Positions 46,320 to 54,932 of a DNA stretch of 64,000 bases are shown piece by piece. The stretch comes from Nonomuraea helvata. Lineage in GTDB: Bacteria > Actinomycetota > Actinomycetes > Streptosporangiales > Streptosporangiaceae. A model generated the notes under the pieces. The model had not been told where the DNA came from and did no database searches. It saw only the letters and a program-made list of their open reading frames with translations. How positions within the stretch are numbered: position 1 is the first letter of the stretch; every line of letters starts with the position of its first letter. Where the stretch lies: assembly GCF_039535785.1 (NCBI RefSeq), contig NZ_BAAAXV010000009.1:186001-250000 (forward strand), given 5' to 3'. The position numbers and the translations under genes were made by a program.

Positions 46320-47555
46320 CTAGGAGCCGACGCGCCAGGAGTGCAGGTAGTCCTCCTGGTCAGGAGTCAGGACGTCGATGCCGATGCCGGCGGCGGCCAG
46401 CTTGAGCCTGGCCACCTCGTGGTCGATCTCCTCGGGAACGTCGTACACGCCCGGGTCAAGGCGGGAGCGCTCGCCTGCCAGCCAGGCCACGGCGAGGGCC
46501 TGCGCCGAGAACGACATGTCCATGACGGCCGCGGGATGACCCTCGGCCGCGGTGAGGTTCACCAGCCGCCCCTCGGCGAGCAGCAGCAGGCGCCGGCCGT
46601 CGGGCATGACGTACTCGTCGGTGTTGGGCCGCACCCCACGGTGCACCTCGGCGGCCAGCTCGTCCAGCGCCCGCACGTCGATCTCCACGTCGAAGTGCCC
46701 GGCGTTGGCCAGGATCGCGCCGTCCTTCATGACCGACAGGTGCTCGGCCCTGATCACGTCACGGTTGCCGGTCACGGTGACGAACAGGTCGCCGACCATC
46801 GCCGCCTGGGCCATCGGCCGTACCTCGTAGCCCTGCAGGGTCGCGTCGAGCGCCTTGACGGCGTCGATCTCGGTCACGATCACCCGCGCCCCGAACCCCT
46901 TGGCCCGCTCGGCCACGCCCCGCCCGCAGAACCCGAACCCGGCCACGACCACCGTGCGACCGGCGAGCATGGTGTTGGTGGCGCGCATGATGCCGTCGAG
47001 CGTGGACTGCCCGGTGCCGTAGCGGTTGTCGAACATGCGCTTGGTACGCGTGTCGTTCACGGCCACCATGGGGAACCTCAAGGCGCCCTCCGCGGCCATC
47101 TGCCGGAGCCTGATGATTCCGGTGGTGGTCTCCTCACAGCCGCCGCCGACGCCTTCGAGCAGGTCGGTGCGCTCGGTGTGGAGGATGTTCACCAGATCGC
47201 ACCCGTCGTCGAGCACGAGATCGGGCTCGAGATCGAGCGCCTGGTGGATGTGCCGGTAGTAGGTGGCCCGATCGACCCCGGCACGCGCGTGCACGTCGAT
47301 CCCGTACATCCGCAGCGCCTCGCCCACGTCGTCCTGCGTGGACAGGGGGTTGGACGCGGCAAGCGCGATCTCGGCCCCTCCGGCCTTCAACGCCCCCATG
47401 AGCACGGCTGTCTCGGCGGTGACGTGCAGGCAGGCAGCGATCTTCAACCCGTCCAGCGGCCGCTCGAGCCCGAACCGCTCTCCGATCGCCGTCAGCACCG
47501 GCATCGAACGAGCGGCCCAGGAGATCTGCCGCTCACCGCTTTCCCAGAGATCCAT
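46320..47555 (-). CDS. Short S-adenosylhomocysteine hydrolase paralogue
   Basis: A 411-residue member of the AhcY family, of the shorter type found in archaea and Thermotoga. Catalytic residues seem present: DLVLDDGCDLVNIL, the EETTTGI segment, and Lys/Asp in VNDTRTKRMFDNRYGTGQS. The NAD site is VVVAGFGFCGRGVAERAK, with Cys in place of the usual Val after GxG. It lacks the ~40-residue insertion and the KxxHYRY tail of the canonical enzyme encoded 250 bp upstream. The start chosen is the ATG at 47555 after AAAGGG. It may hydrolyse SAH or a related thioether such as S-inosylhomocysteine. Confidence 0.85.
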   Translation of the reverse strand: MDLWESGERQISWAARSMPVLTAIGERFGLERPLDGLKIAACLHVTAETAVLMGALKAGGAEIALAASNPLSTQDDVGEALRMYGIDVHARAGVDRATYYRHIHQALDLEPDLVLDDGCDLVNILHTERTDLLEGVGGGCEETTTGIIRLRQMAAEGALRFPMVAVNDTRTKRMFDNRYGTGQSTLDGIMRATNTMLAGRTVVVAGFGFCGRGVAERAKGFGARVIVTEIDAVKALDATLQGYEVRPMAQAAMVGDLFVTVTGNRDVIRAEHLSVMKDGAILANAGHFDVEIDVRALDELAAEVHRGVRPNTDEYVMPDGRRLLLLAEGRLVNLTAAEGHPAAVMDMSFSAQALAVAWLAGERSRLDPGVYDVPEEIDHEVARLKLAAAGIGIDVLTPDQEDYLHSWRVGS

Positions 47556-47805
47556 GCCAGCCCTTTGAGCGAAGAAGAAGGCCAAGAATACGCGTCGTCA
47601 CGGCGAGCGACCCGTGAGCCTTCACGACCGGCCATGACGGACGGCCGCTGACGTCGGCGCGTGCGGCTCACCGTGCGCAGCCGTACAAGATGACAAGAGG
47701 GCGGCCCACCGTGCGCGGCCGCACCAAAGACGGGGTTCTGAGCGCTCCTACGGAACGGCCCCGGAAGGGAGAACCCCTCCGGAGCCGGAGCCTCAACATC
47801 CGAAT

Positions 47806-49233
47806 TCAGTACCGGTAGTGGTCGGACTTGTAGGGGCCCTCGACGTGGACGCCGATGTAGGAGGCCTGTTCCTTGGTCAGCTCGGTCAGCTTGACGCCCA
47901 GGGCGTCGAGGTGCAGACGGGCGACCTTCTCGTCCAGGTGCTTGGGCAGGGTGTAGACGCCGATCGGGTATTCGGACGTCTTCGCGAACAGCTCGATCTG
48001 CGCGATCACCTGGTTGGTGAACGAGTTGGACATGACGAAGCTCGGGTGGCCGGTCGCGCAGCCGAGGTTCATCAGGCGGCCCTCGGCGAGGACGATGATC
48101 GAGTGGCCGTCCTCGAAAACCCACTCATCGACCTGCGGCTTGATGTTGTTCTTGACGATGCCGGGCAGCTTGGCGAGGCCGGCCATGTCGATCTCGTTGT
48201 CGAAGTGGCCGATGTTGGAGACGATCGCCTGGTGCTTCATCTTCGCCATGTGGGCGGCGGTGATGATGTTGAAGTTGCCGGTGGCCGTCACGAAGATGTC
48301 GGCGATGCCGACGACCTCTTCCAGCGTGGTCACCTGGAAGCCGTCCATGGCCGCCTGGAGCGCGCAGATCGGGTCGATCTCGGTCACGATGACCCGGGCG
48401 CCCTGGCCGCGAAGGGCGTCGGCGCAGCCCTTGCCGACGTCGCCGTAGCCGCAGACCACGGCCACCTTGCCGCCGATCAGCACGTCGGTGGCGCGGTTGA
48501 GACCGTCGATGACGGAGTGGCGGCAGCCGTACTTGTTGTCGAACTTCGACTTGGTGACCGAGTCGTTGACGTTGATGGCCGGGAAGAGGAGCTGGCCGTT
48601 CTTGTGCATCTCGTAGAGACGGTGCACGCCGGTGGTGGTCTCCTCGGTGACGCCCTTGATGCTCTCGGCGATCCTGGTCCACCGCTTGTCGTCGCCGACC
48701 GTGCGGGTGAGCAGGTCGATGATGACGTGCCACTCCTCCGGGTCCTCGGCGGTGGCGGGCGGCACGGCGCCGGCCTTCTCGTACTCGGCGCCCTTGTGGA
48801 CCAGCAGCGTGGCGTCGCCGCCGTCGTCGAGGATCATGTTGGGGGCGTCTCCGTCAGGCCACGTGAGGGCCTGCTCGGTGCACCACCAGTACTCCTCCAG
48901 CGTCTCGCCCTTCCAGGCGAACACCGGCACGCCCTGCGGGTCGTCAACGGTGCCGTTGGGGCCGACGACCACCGCGGCGGCGGCGTGGTCCTGCGTGGAG
49001 AAGATGTTGCAGCTGACCCAGCGGACCTCGGCGCCGAGGGCGACCAGCGTCTCGATGAGGACGGCAGTCTGGATCGTCATGTGCAGGGAGCCCATGATCT
49101 TCGCGCCGCGAAGGGGCTGGGAGGCCGCGTACTCCTTTCGGACCGCCATGAGGCCGGGCATCTCGTGCTCGGCGAGCCGGATCTCCTTGCGGCCGAAGTC
49201 GGCCAGTGAAAGGTCTGCGACCTTGAAGTCCAT
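47806..49233 (-). CDS. ahcY: Adenosylhomocysteinase (canonical long form)
   Basis: A 475-residue AhcY, cytosolic, NAD-dependent, splitting S-adenosylhomocysteine into adenosine and homocysteine in the activated-methyl cycle. Visible features are MILDDGGDATLLVHKG, the EETTTGVHRLYEM region, NVNDSVTKSKFDNKYGCRHS, the NAD motif GYGDVGKGCADALRGQGA and the C-terminal PYKSDHYRY that reaches into the partner subunit. The usual ~40-residue insertion is present (EWHVIIDLLTRTVGDDKRW). It corresponds to SCO3023 by position. Confidence 0.98.
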   Translation of the reverse strand: MDFKVADLSLADFGRKEIRLAEHEMPGLMAVRKEYAASQPLRGAKIMGSLHMTIQTAVLIETLVALGAEVRWVSCNIFSTQDHAAAAVVVGPNGTVDDPQGVPVFAWKGETLEEYWWCTEQALTWPDGDAPNMILDDGGDATLLVHKGAEYEKAGAVPPATAEDPEEWHVIIDLLTRTVGDDKRWTRIAESIKGVTEETTTGVHRLYEMHKNGQLLFPAINVNDSVTKSKFDNKYGCRHSVIDGLNRATDVLIGGKVAVVCGYGDVGKGCADALRGQGARVIVTEIDPICALQAAMDGFQVTTLEEVVGIADIFVTATGNFNIITAAHMAKMKHQAIVSNIGHFDNEIDMAGLAKLPGIVKNNIKPQVDEWVFEDGHSIIVLAEGRLMNLGCATGHPSFVMSNSFTNQVIAQIELFAKTSEYPIGVYTLPKHLDEKVARLHLDALGVKLTELTKEQASYIGVHVEGPYKSDHYRY

Positions 49234-49335
49234 CGGTGTTCCCTCGCGTCGCGGATGGGTGTCGCCACAGAGTTTAGGCGGCCTGTCGGCGGGGCCGCAT
49301 CTTCAGGCGCGCAAACCTGACGTAAGAATGTAAGG

Positions 49336-49674
49336 ATGCGCATCACTGAGGCCGCCAAGCGGCTCGGCATGTCCCCGCGAATGCTCCGGTACCGGGAGGC
49401 ACTCGGCCTGTTGCCGCCGGTACGCGAGCAGGGGGCGCACCGGCGGTTCGGCCCAGAGGAGCTGGCCGCGGTGGCACAGGGGGTGGAACTGGAGAAGAGG
49501 TTCGACGTCTCGCCGGCCGAGCTGGCGTTCGCGCTGCGGGTGCTGACCGAGCCAGCGGTGGCGTCGGCCGTACGTGACCTCGGGGTTCGGATCGGACGCA
49601 TCCAGGTGCCTCGCCGGGCTCTCGACTTCGAGAAGGAGAAGGCCCTCCGCCTGCTCCGCCCCTCAGGCCGCTGA
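49336..49674 (+). CDS. MerR family transcriptional regulator (short)
   Basis: A 112-residue regulator. The MerR HTH reads MRITEAAKRLGMSPRMLRYRE, with the wing PPVREQGAHRRFGPEELAAV and then a helical dimerisation segment (VELEKRFDVSPAELAFAL). There is no sizeable effector domain. It is divergent from ahcY with a 102-bp gap, so it might sense a methionine-cycle signal; this is only positional. Confidence 0.9.
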   Translation: MRITEAAKRLGMSPRMLRYREALGLLPPVREQGAHRRFGPEELAAVAQGVELEKRFDVSPAELAFALRVLTEPAVASAVRDLGVRIGRIQVPRRALDFEKEKALRLLRPSGR

Positions 49675-49786
49675 CCCCACGGCACGCCATGCTCCTTTCG
49701 AGGGCTTGATCCCACGCCCACCAGCGTGCCGGTGCCACCCCATGGGGAGCCACCCGTAGAGAACCCCACTCCTCAGAGGAAGCCGC

Positions 49787-50863
49787 TCAGACGGAGGGAC
49801 TGACGAGTTGCTGGGCGAGCCAGGGCAGGGCCTGCGGGAGCTCCCGGTTCCAGGTGTTGAAGTTGTGGCCGCCGCTGGGCAGGAAGAGCGACGACCCCTG
49901 CATGGGCGGCCGCACCGCCCCCAGGAAGCGCACGGTCGCGGGATAGTCGCTCTCGCCCTTCTTGCTGCTGGTGACGAGCACCTTCACGGGAGGCGCCGGC
50001 AGGTTCGCCAGCCGCCACATGAGGTCGTTGCGCTGCTCGAGCGACTTGTCCCCATGGAACAGATCGCCGGTGGTGCGGTCGATGATCGTCTTGAAGTACC
50101 CCGACAGCGAGACGGCCGCGGAGAACTGCTCGGGATGGCTCATGACGATCTTCAGCGCGCAGTAACCGCCGGTCGAACCGCCCAGGATGCCCCACGAGTC
50201 CCGATCCGGGGCCACCCGGTAGTGAGCGATCATGTCCTGTTTGACATCGTTCGCGAAGTACGCCTGCACCTGCGGCCCTCGCGGCACGTCCACGCACTCG
50301 GTGTCGCGCGGCAGCACCACGCTGGGCCGCATCATGACCAGGATCGTGGGCTTGACCTGGCCCGCGGCGATCGCCTTCGCCATCCGCCCCGGCAGGTCCA
50401 TCCGGGTCATGAGGTTGCGCGGATCACCCGGATAGCCGGTGAGAGCGATGATCGCAGGAAAGTGCTCCGTCTTGTGCTTCAGGTACGCCGTCGGCAGGAA
50501 CACGTACGCCTCCGAGCTCAGCCTCGTGGACGCCCCCGGCATGATCACCTGCTCGATCCGCCCGCCCGGCACCGCGCGGCTGCCGAGCACCTGCAGCCCC
50601 GTGGCGGCGACCGTGATCGGCGCCGTCGCCGTGTCGGTGCCCAGCAGGTCGCCCCAGGAGCTGTAGAAGGCGAAGTACGAGTTCAGCGCCAGCCCCAGGG
50701 CGGCCAGCGTGAGCACCTGGCAGACGGCCAGCACGCCGACCCGGCCCAGCACGGCCTGCAGCTTGCTCGCGCTCAACCGCGGCCACAGCCACACCGTCGC
50801 CACCAGCGCCGCCACCGCGAGCACCGCCGTCGTGACCAGCAACCCCATCGAGGTGAGTTCCAT
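49787..50863 (-). CDS. Membrane-anchored esterase, antigen 85/EstA-like alpha/beta hydrolase
   Basis: A 358-residue protein with N-terminal membrane helices (MGLLVTTAVLAVAALVATVW; VLAVCQVLTLAALGLAL) and an extracytoplasmic esterase D/antigen 85-type hydrolase domain. The nucleophile elbow is GGSTGGYCALKIVMSHPEQF and the catalytic His lies in LPSGGHNFNTWNREL. The start is set at the ATG at 50863; the longer frame to 50911 would leave only 18 bp to the divergent gene. It pairs with a lysyl-PG synthase gene, so envelope lipid modification is plausible. Confidence 0.85.
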   Translation of the reverse strand: MELTSMGLLVTTAVLAVAALVATVWLWPRLSASKLQAVLGRVGVLAVCQVLTLAALGLALNSYFAFYSSWGDLLGTDTATAPITVAATGLQVLGSRAVPGGRIEQVIMPGASTRLSSEAYVFLPTAYLKHKTEHFPAIIALTGYPGDPRNLMTRMDLPGRMAKAIAAGQVKPTILVMMRPSVVLPRDTECVDVPRGPQVQAYFANDVKQDMIAHYRVAPDRDSWGILGGSTGGYCALKIVMSHPEQFSAAVSLSGYFKTIIDRTTGDLFHGDKSLEQRNDLMWRLANLPAPPVKVLVTSSKKGESDYPATVRFLGAVRPPMQGSSLFLPSGGHNFNTWNRELPQALPWLAQQLVSPSV

Positions 50864-50929
50864 GGGTATGAGATACCTGTCGGAGCGTAAGCGGAGAGTT
50901 AACATGCGCATTATCGAGCCAGGTCTTCA

Positions 50930-52645
50930 ATGTGGGGTGTGAAGCGTTCCTGGATCCCAGCCGTCGCCGGTTACGCGTCGTTGGCGATCGGCCTTCTGGA
51001 CATCGGCAAGGCCGTGTTCCCCCATTTCGAGCACACGCGGATGGGCGAGTGGTCCGACTTCCTGCCGGGCATCGTCTCCACCGTCGCCAGGGCGTCCTCC
51101 CTGGTCGTCGGCATCATGCTGGTGATGATCGCGCACGCGCTGCGCCGGGGGAAGGTGCGGGCCTGGCGTGCCGTCGTGGTGCTGCTGCCGGCGAGCGCCG
51201 TCGTGAGCTTCATCCACCTGCGCCCCGCCTCGGCCGTGATCAGCCTCGCCCTGCTGGCCGTGCTGGTGATGGGCAGGGGCGAGTTCTCCGCGCTCCCGGA
51301 TCCGCGCTCGCGCTGGCGGGCCCTGGGTAACCTGCTCGTGCTCGGCGCCCTCGACATCGGCCTCGGCTATGTGATCATCAGTGCCCGCCCCCGGATGCTC
51401 GTAGGCGATCCGAGCGTGCTCGACCGGCTCGAACACGTGCTCCTCGGCCTGGCGGGCATCGAGGGACCGGTCGCGTTCACCGTCGAGCGGGTCTCCGACC
51501 TGGTCTACTTCTCCCTGCTCGCGCTCGGCACGCTCACCGCCGTCACCACGCTGTACCTGGCGCTGCGTCCCGAACGCCCGATCGCGGAGCTCACCGAGGA
51601 CGACGAGCGGCGCCTGCGCGCCCTGCTCGCCCAGCACGGCGAACGCGACTCGCTCGGCTACTTCGCGCTGCGGCGGGACAAGAGCGTGCTGTTCTCCCCT
51701 TCGGGGAAGGCGGCCATCGCCTACCGCGTGGTGTCGGGGGTCATGCTGGCCAGTGGCGACCCGATCGGCGACCGCGAGGCCTGGCCCGCGGCGATCAAGA
51801 CGTTCATGCGCGAGGCCAGGCGGCACGCCTGGGTGCCCGCTGTCATCGGCTGCGGCGAGACCGGCGGCGAGGTGTGGACCCGTGAGGCCCGGATGTCCGC
51901 GCTCGAGATCGGCGACGAGGCCATCATCGACGTCGCCGACTTCACGCTGGAGGGCCGCGCGATGCGTAATGTGCGGCAGATGGTCAACAGGACCGAGCGG
52001 GCCGGCTACACCTGCCGCGTGCTCCGCACCGCGGACCTGACCGAACAGGAGCGGGAGCACATCCGGCAGGCCGCCGACTCCTGGCGCGGCACCCAGACCG
52101 AACGCGGCTACTCCATGGCGCTCGGCCGCTTCGGCGACCCGGCGGACGCCGACTGCCTGGTGGCCACCGCCCACAAGGACGGCGAGCTCAGGGCCGTGCT
52201 GCACTTCGTGCCATGGGGACCGCGCGGCATCTCGCTCGACCTCATGCGGCGCGACCGAGACGCCGAGCCGGGGCTCAACGAGCTGCTGATCGCCAAGACC
52301 CTTCAGGCCGCGCCCGCCCTGAACATCGCGCAGGTCTCACTGAACTTCGCCATGTTCCGCGCGGTCCTGGCCCGTGGGGAGCGCCTCGGTGCCGGTCCGG
52401 TGCTGCGTGCGTGGCGAGCGCTGCTGATCTTCCTGTCGCACTGGTTCCAGATCGAGTCGCTGTATCGGTTCAACGCCAAGTTCCGGCCGATCTGGGAGCC
52501 CCGTTTCGTGGTCTACCCCAACGCCCGCGACCTGCCGCGCATCGGGGTCTCGGCGCTGCAGGCGGAGGCGTTCATCACCCTGGGCCGCTCCCCCAGGCGC
52601 CGCCTGCGCCTTCCCTGGCTGGGTCCGGCCCGGCTCGCCTCATAG
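50930..52645 (+). CDS. Phosphatidylglycerol lysyltransferase (MprF/LysX C-terminal type, DUF2156)
   Basis: A 571-residue protein with about six N-terminal membrane helices and a C-terminal GNAT-like DUF2156 domain of the MprF family. The domain shows GYFALRRDKSVLFSPSGKAA, YRVVSGVMLASGDPIGD, NRTERAGYTCRV and the conserved VSLNFAMFRAVLARGERL with FNAKFRPIWEPRFVVY. It transfers lysine or a related amino acid from tRNA to phosphatidylglycerol, making the membrane more cationic. No lysyl-tRNA synthetase domain is fused, unlike mycobacterial LysX. Divergent from the esterase gene by 66 bp. Confidence 0.9.
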   Translation: MWGVKRSWIPAVAGYASLAIGLLDIGKAVFPHFEHTRMGEWSDFLPGIVSTVARASSLVVGIMLVMIAHALRRGKVRAWRAVVVLLPASAVVSFIHLRPASAVISLALLAVLVMGRGEFSALPDPRSRWRALGNLLVLGALDIGLGYVIISARPRMLVGDPSVLDRLEHVLLGLAGIEGPVAFTVERVSDLVYFSLLALGTLTAVTTLYLALRPERPIAELTEDDERRLRALLAQHGERDSLGYFALRRDKSVLFSPSGKAAIAYRVVSGVMLASGDPIGDREAWPAAIKTFMREARRHAWVPAVIGCGETGGEVWTREARMSALEIGDEAIIDVADFTLEGRAMRNVRQMVNRTERAGYTCRVLRTADLTEQEREHIRQAADSWRGTQTERGYSMALGRFGDPADADCLVATAHKDGELRAVLHFVPWGPRGISLDLMRRDRDAEPGLNELLIAKTLQAAPALNIAQVSLNFAMFRAVLARGERLGAGPVLRAWRALLIFLSHWFQIESLYRFNAKFRPIWEPRFVVYPNARDLPRIGVSALQAEAFITLGRSPRRRLRLPWLGPARLAS

Positions 52646-52655
52646 GAGGCCCGTT

Positions 52656-53609
52656 TCAGCTCGAGGTGGCCTCGGAGGGCGAGCTCGAGGGGTTGGCGCG
52701 GAGGCGGTCCAGGTCGGGCTCCAGGTAGATGACGCGAGCGATCGGCACGGCCTCGCGGATGCGGCGTTCGGCCTCGTCGATGCCATGGGCGACCTCGGCC
52801 GCCGTGTCGTCGCGCGCCACGGCGATCTTCGCCGCCACCAGCAGCTCCTCCGGCCCCAGGTGCAGCGTGCGCATGTGGATGATCCTGGCCACCTCGGGCG
52901 TGCTCTCCAGCGCGGTCCGGATCTGCGCCTCCATCTCCGGCGTGGCACCCTCACCGACCAGCAGCGACTTGGTCTCCACGGCCAGCACGACCGCGATCAC
53001 GGCCAGCAGCACGCCGATCATCAGGGTGCCGATGCCGTCCCAGACGCCATCACCGGTGATCACCGCCATTGTCACGCCGAACAGCGCGAAGACCAGACCG
53101 AGCAGCGCGCCCAGGTCCTCCAGCAGGATGACCGGCAACTCGGGCGACTTGGACCGGCGGACGAAGGTGACCCACGACAGCTTGCCGCGGATCCCGTTCG
53201 ACTCCTTGATTGCCGTGCGGAACGAGAACCCCTCGGCGATGATCGCGAAGATCAGCACCGCGAACGCCCAGATCGGCGCCTCCACCTCCTGCGGATCGGA
53301 GATCTTGTGGACACCCTCGTAAATCGAGAACGCCGCACCGATCGTGAACAGCACCACGGCCACCACGAAGGCGTAGAAGTAACGTTCGCGGCCGTAGCCG
53401 AAGGGGTGCTCCTTGGTGCTGGCCTTGGCCGCCCGCTTGCCGCCGATCAGCAGCAGCACCTGGTTGCCCGAGTCGGCCACCGAGTGAATGCCCTCCGCCA
53501 GCATCGAGGACGATCCCGTGAAGAACGCGGCCACGAATTTCGACACGGCGATTGCCAGGTTCGCGGACAACGCCGCAATGATCGCTTTCGTTCCGCCGCT
53601 CGCGCTCAC
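52656..53609 (-). CDS. Cation diffusion facilitator (CDF) family transporter
   Basis: A 317-residue CDF exporter with six membrane helices and a cytosolic C-terminal domain. Helix 2 carries the metal site AEGIHSVADSGNQVLLL (HxxxD), and helix 5 the paired acidic segment VILLEDLGALLGLVFALFG. The C-terminal fold contains RIIHMRTLHLGPEELLVAAK. It exports divalent metals such as zinc or manganese in exchange for protons. It is convergent with the lysyltransferase gene (10-bp gap). The metal cannot be assigned. Confidence 0.93.
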   Translation of the reverse strand: MSASGGTKAIIAALSANLAIAVSKFVAAFFTGSSSMLAEGIHSVADSGNQVLLLIGGKRAAKASTKEHPFGYGRERYFYAFVVAVVLFTIGAAFSIYEGVHKISDPQEVEAPIWAFAVLIFAIIAEGFSFRTAIKESNGIRGKLSWVTFVRRSKSPELPVILLEDLGALLGLVFALFGVTMAVITGDGVWDGIGTLMIGVLLAVIAVVLAVETKSLLVGEGATPEMEAQIRTALESTPEVARIIHMRTLHLGPEELLVAAKIAVARDDTAAEVAHGIDEAERRIREAVPIARVIYLEPDLDRLRANPSSSPSEATSS

Positions 53610-53658
53610 CGATCTTCTCCAACCATAAAGATCACGTACAAAGACCTGAAAAGGGATC

Positions 53659-54768
53659 CTATTGCGAAATTCTGGCCTTCAGCTCAGTGATCGCTGACAC
53701 GGGGGTCGGATCGATGGCGTATCCCAGGGCCAGATACGTGCTCGCGTAGTCGCCGAGCGCGATCAGGGTGGCCATCCGTTCCAGCGGGTGCACGCCCTCG
53801 GCCGTGAGCTCCGTCACCGGCACGTCGCGATCGGTCGCGAGCCGTACGGACGCCTCACGCCGCCTCGTCACCTGCGGATGCTCCTCGACGTCGCGCAGCA
53901 CGACGAGCCTCAGCGTGCGCCCCGCCGTGTCGGCGAAGATGTCGCGTTCGGCCAGCGGCCCGTCGAAGGCCACGATCTGGTTGTGGTCGACCTCGGGCAG
54001 TTCGCCGTGGACGGCAGGATATTTCGCGTTCGTGTTGAGCTGACAGGCCAGCCGGTACGCCGCCACCGAGGCCAGGGCCGACGATCCCCAGATCATCGGC
54101 ACGCTCTCGGCCAGGTCCATGGCCAGCGACTTGCCCGGATTGATGAAGGACTCGCTGGACGGCCTGCACCGATGCGCCATGTCCTCCAGCGCCTTGGCCA
54201 CCCGTTCGAACAGCTCGGCGTCGGCCTGGACGAGCCGCAGCCCGGCCGCGGCCACGATGAGGGGGGTGGCCAGCAGCCAGAGATTCGCCCTGGACTGGCC
54301 GGTGACGGGCACCGGCACGTACGTCGCCGACGCCTGGGTGGCGATGGCCTCCAGCGGGGATCCGGGAGCGCCCACACCGAGCAGCGTGCAGCCGCGCCGC
54401 ACGGCCTGGGTGGCGACGGAGAGCGTCTCCTCGGCCGCACCGGAGCCGGAGACGGCGATGACCAGGTCGGCGGCCCCCACCCAGCCGGGGAGCTGGTAGG
54501 AGCGCAGGGGCAGGATCGGCAGCGGCGCGCCGTTGCCGGCGACCGCCGCCAGGATGTCGCCGGCGATGGCCGAGCCGCCCACGCCCGCGACCACGATGGC
54601 ACGCGGGCGCCCGTGGCCGGCCAGGCGGCCGACCACCTCGGCCTCGACGGCCGTGCGGTAGCCGGTGCGTACGTGGGCCGCGGAGGCCGCGACCGCCGGC
54701 AGCATCCCGGCGGGATCGGCCTCACTGAGGTGACGCTGGTCGTCGAGCCGCTCCGGCTCCCAGGTCAC
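53659..54768 (-). CDS. SIS-domain phosphoglucose/phosphomannose isomerase
   Basis: A 369-residue bifunctional PGI/PMI-type protein. The SIS domain reads VVAGVGGSAIAGDILAAVAG and VIAVSGSGAAEETLSVA. The C-terminal bact-PGI domain shows NTNAKYPAVHGELPEVDHNQIVAF, a family hallmark. Its GTG start overlaps the stop of the Trm112-like gene (GTGA), so manB, the zinc ribbon and this gene form one coupled operon making mannose-phosphate precursors for GDP-mannose. It corresponds to the ManA/PMI position near SCO3025-3028. Confidence 0.93.
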   Translation of the reverse strand: MTWEPERLDDQRHLSEADPAGMLPAVAASAAHVRTGYRTAVEAEVVGRLAGHGRPRAIVVAGVGGSAIAGDILAAVAGNGAPLPILPLRSYQLPGWVGAADLVIAVSGSGAAEETLSVATQAVRRGCTLLGVGAPGSPLEAIATQASATYVPVPVTGQSRANLWLLATPLIVAAAGLRLVQADAELFERVAKALEDMAHRCRPSSESFINPGKSLAMDLAESVPMIWGSSALASVAAYRLACQLNTNAKYPAVHGELPEVDHNQIVAFDGPLAERDIFADTAGRTLRLVVLRDVEEHPQVTRRREASVRLATDRDVPVTELTAEGVHPLERMATLIALGDYASTYLALGYAIDPTPVSAITELKARISQ

Positions 54769-54932
54769 GGCTTCCTGGCCTCGTCGACGAGCAGGACTGG
54801 AATGTCATCCCGTACCGGATAGATCAGGCCGCAGCCCGTACACGCCAGCTCCTCGGCCTCGGTCTCGGCACGCAGCGGAGCCTTGCACGCCGGGCAGGCC
54901 AGGATCTCCAGCAACCAGTCGTCGATCTTCAC
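54765..54932 (-). CDS. Trm112-family small zinc-ribbon protein
   Basis: A 55-residue Trm112p-like protein too short for many gene callers. Four zinc cysteines lie in LACPACKAPL and LACTGCGLIYPV, and the C-terminus reads RDDIPVLLVDEARK. The GTG start at 54932 follows AAAGG and overlaps the manB stop (GTGA); its own stop overlaps the start of the isomerase gene. In actinobacteria this small gene is conserved between manB and the PGI/PMI gene. Role there unknown; Trm112 proteins elsewhere activate methyltransferases. Confidence 0.92.
   Translation of the reverse strand: MKIDDWLLEILACPACKAPLRAETEAEELACTGCGLIYPVRDDIPVLLVDEARKP

Noticed and set aside
49234..49335. SAH or SAM riboswitch before ahcY
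   Set aside because: The 102-bp gap shows no conserved riboswitch core or paired stems that I can recognise, and it must also hold the divergent MerR promoter.
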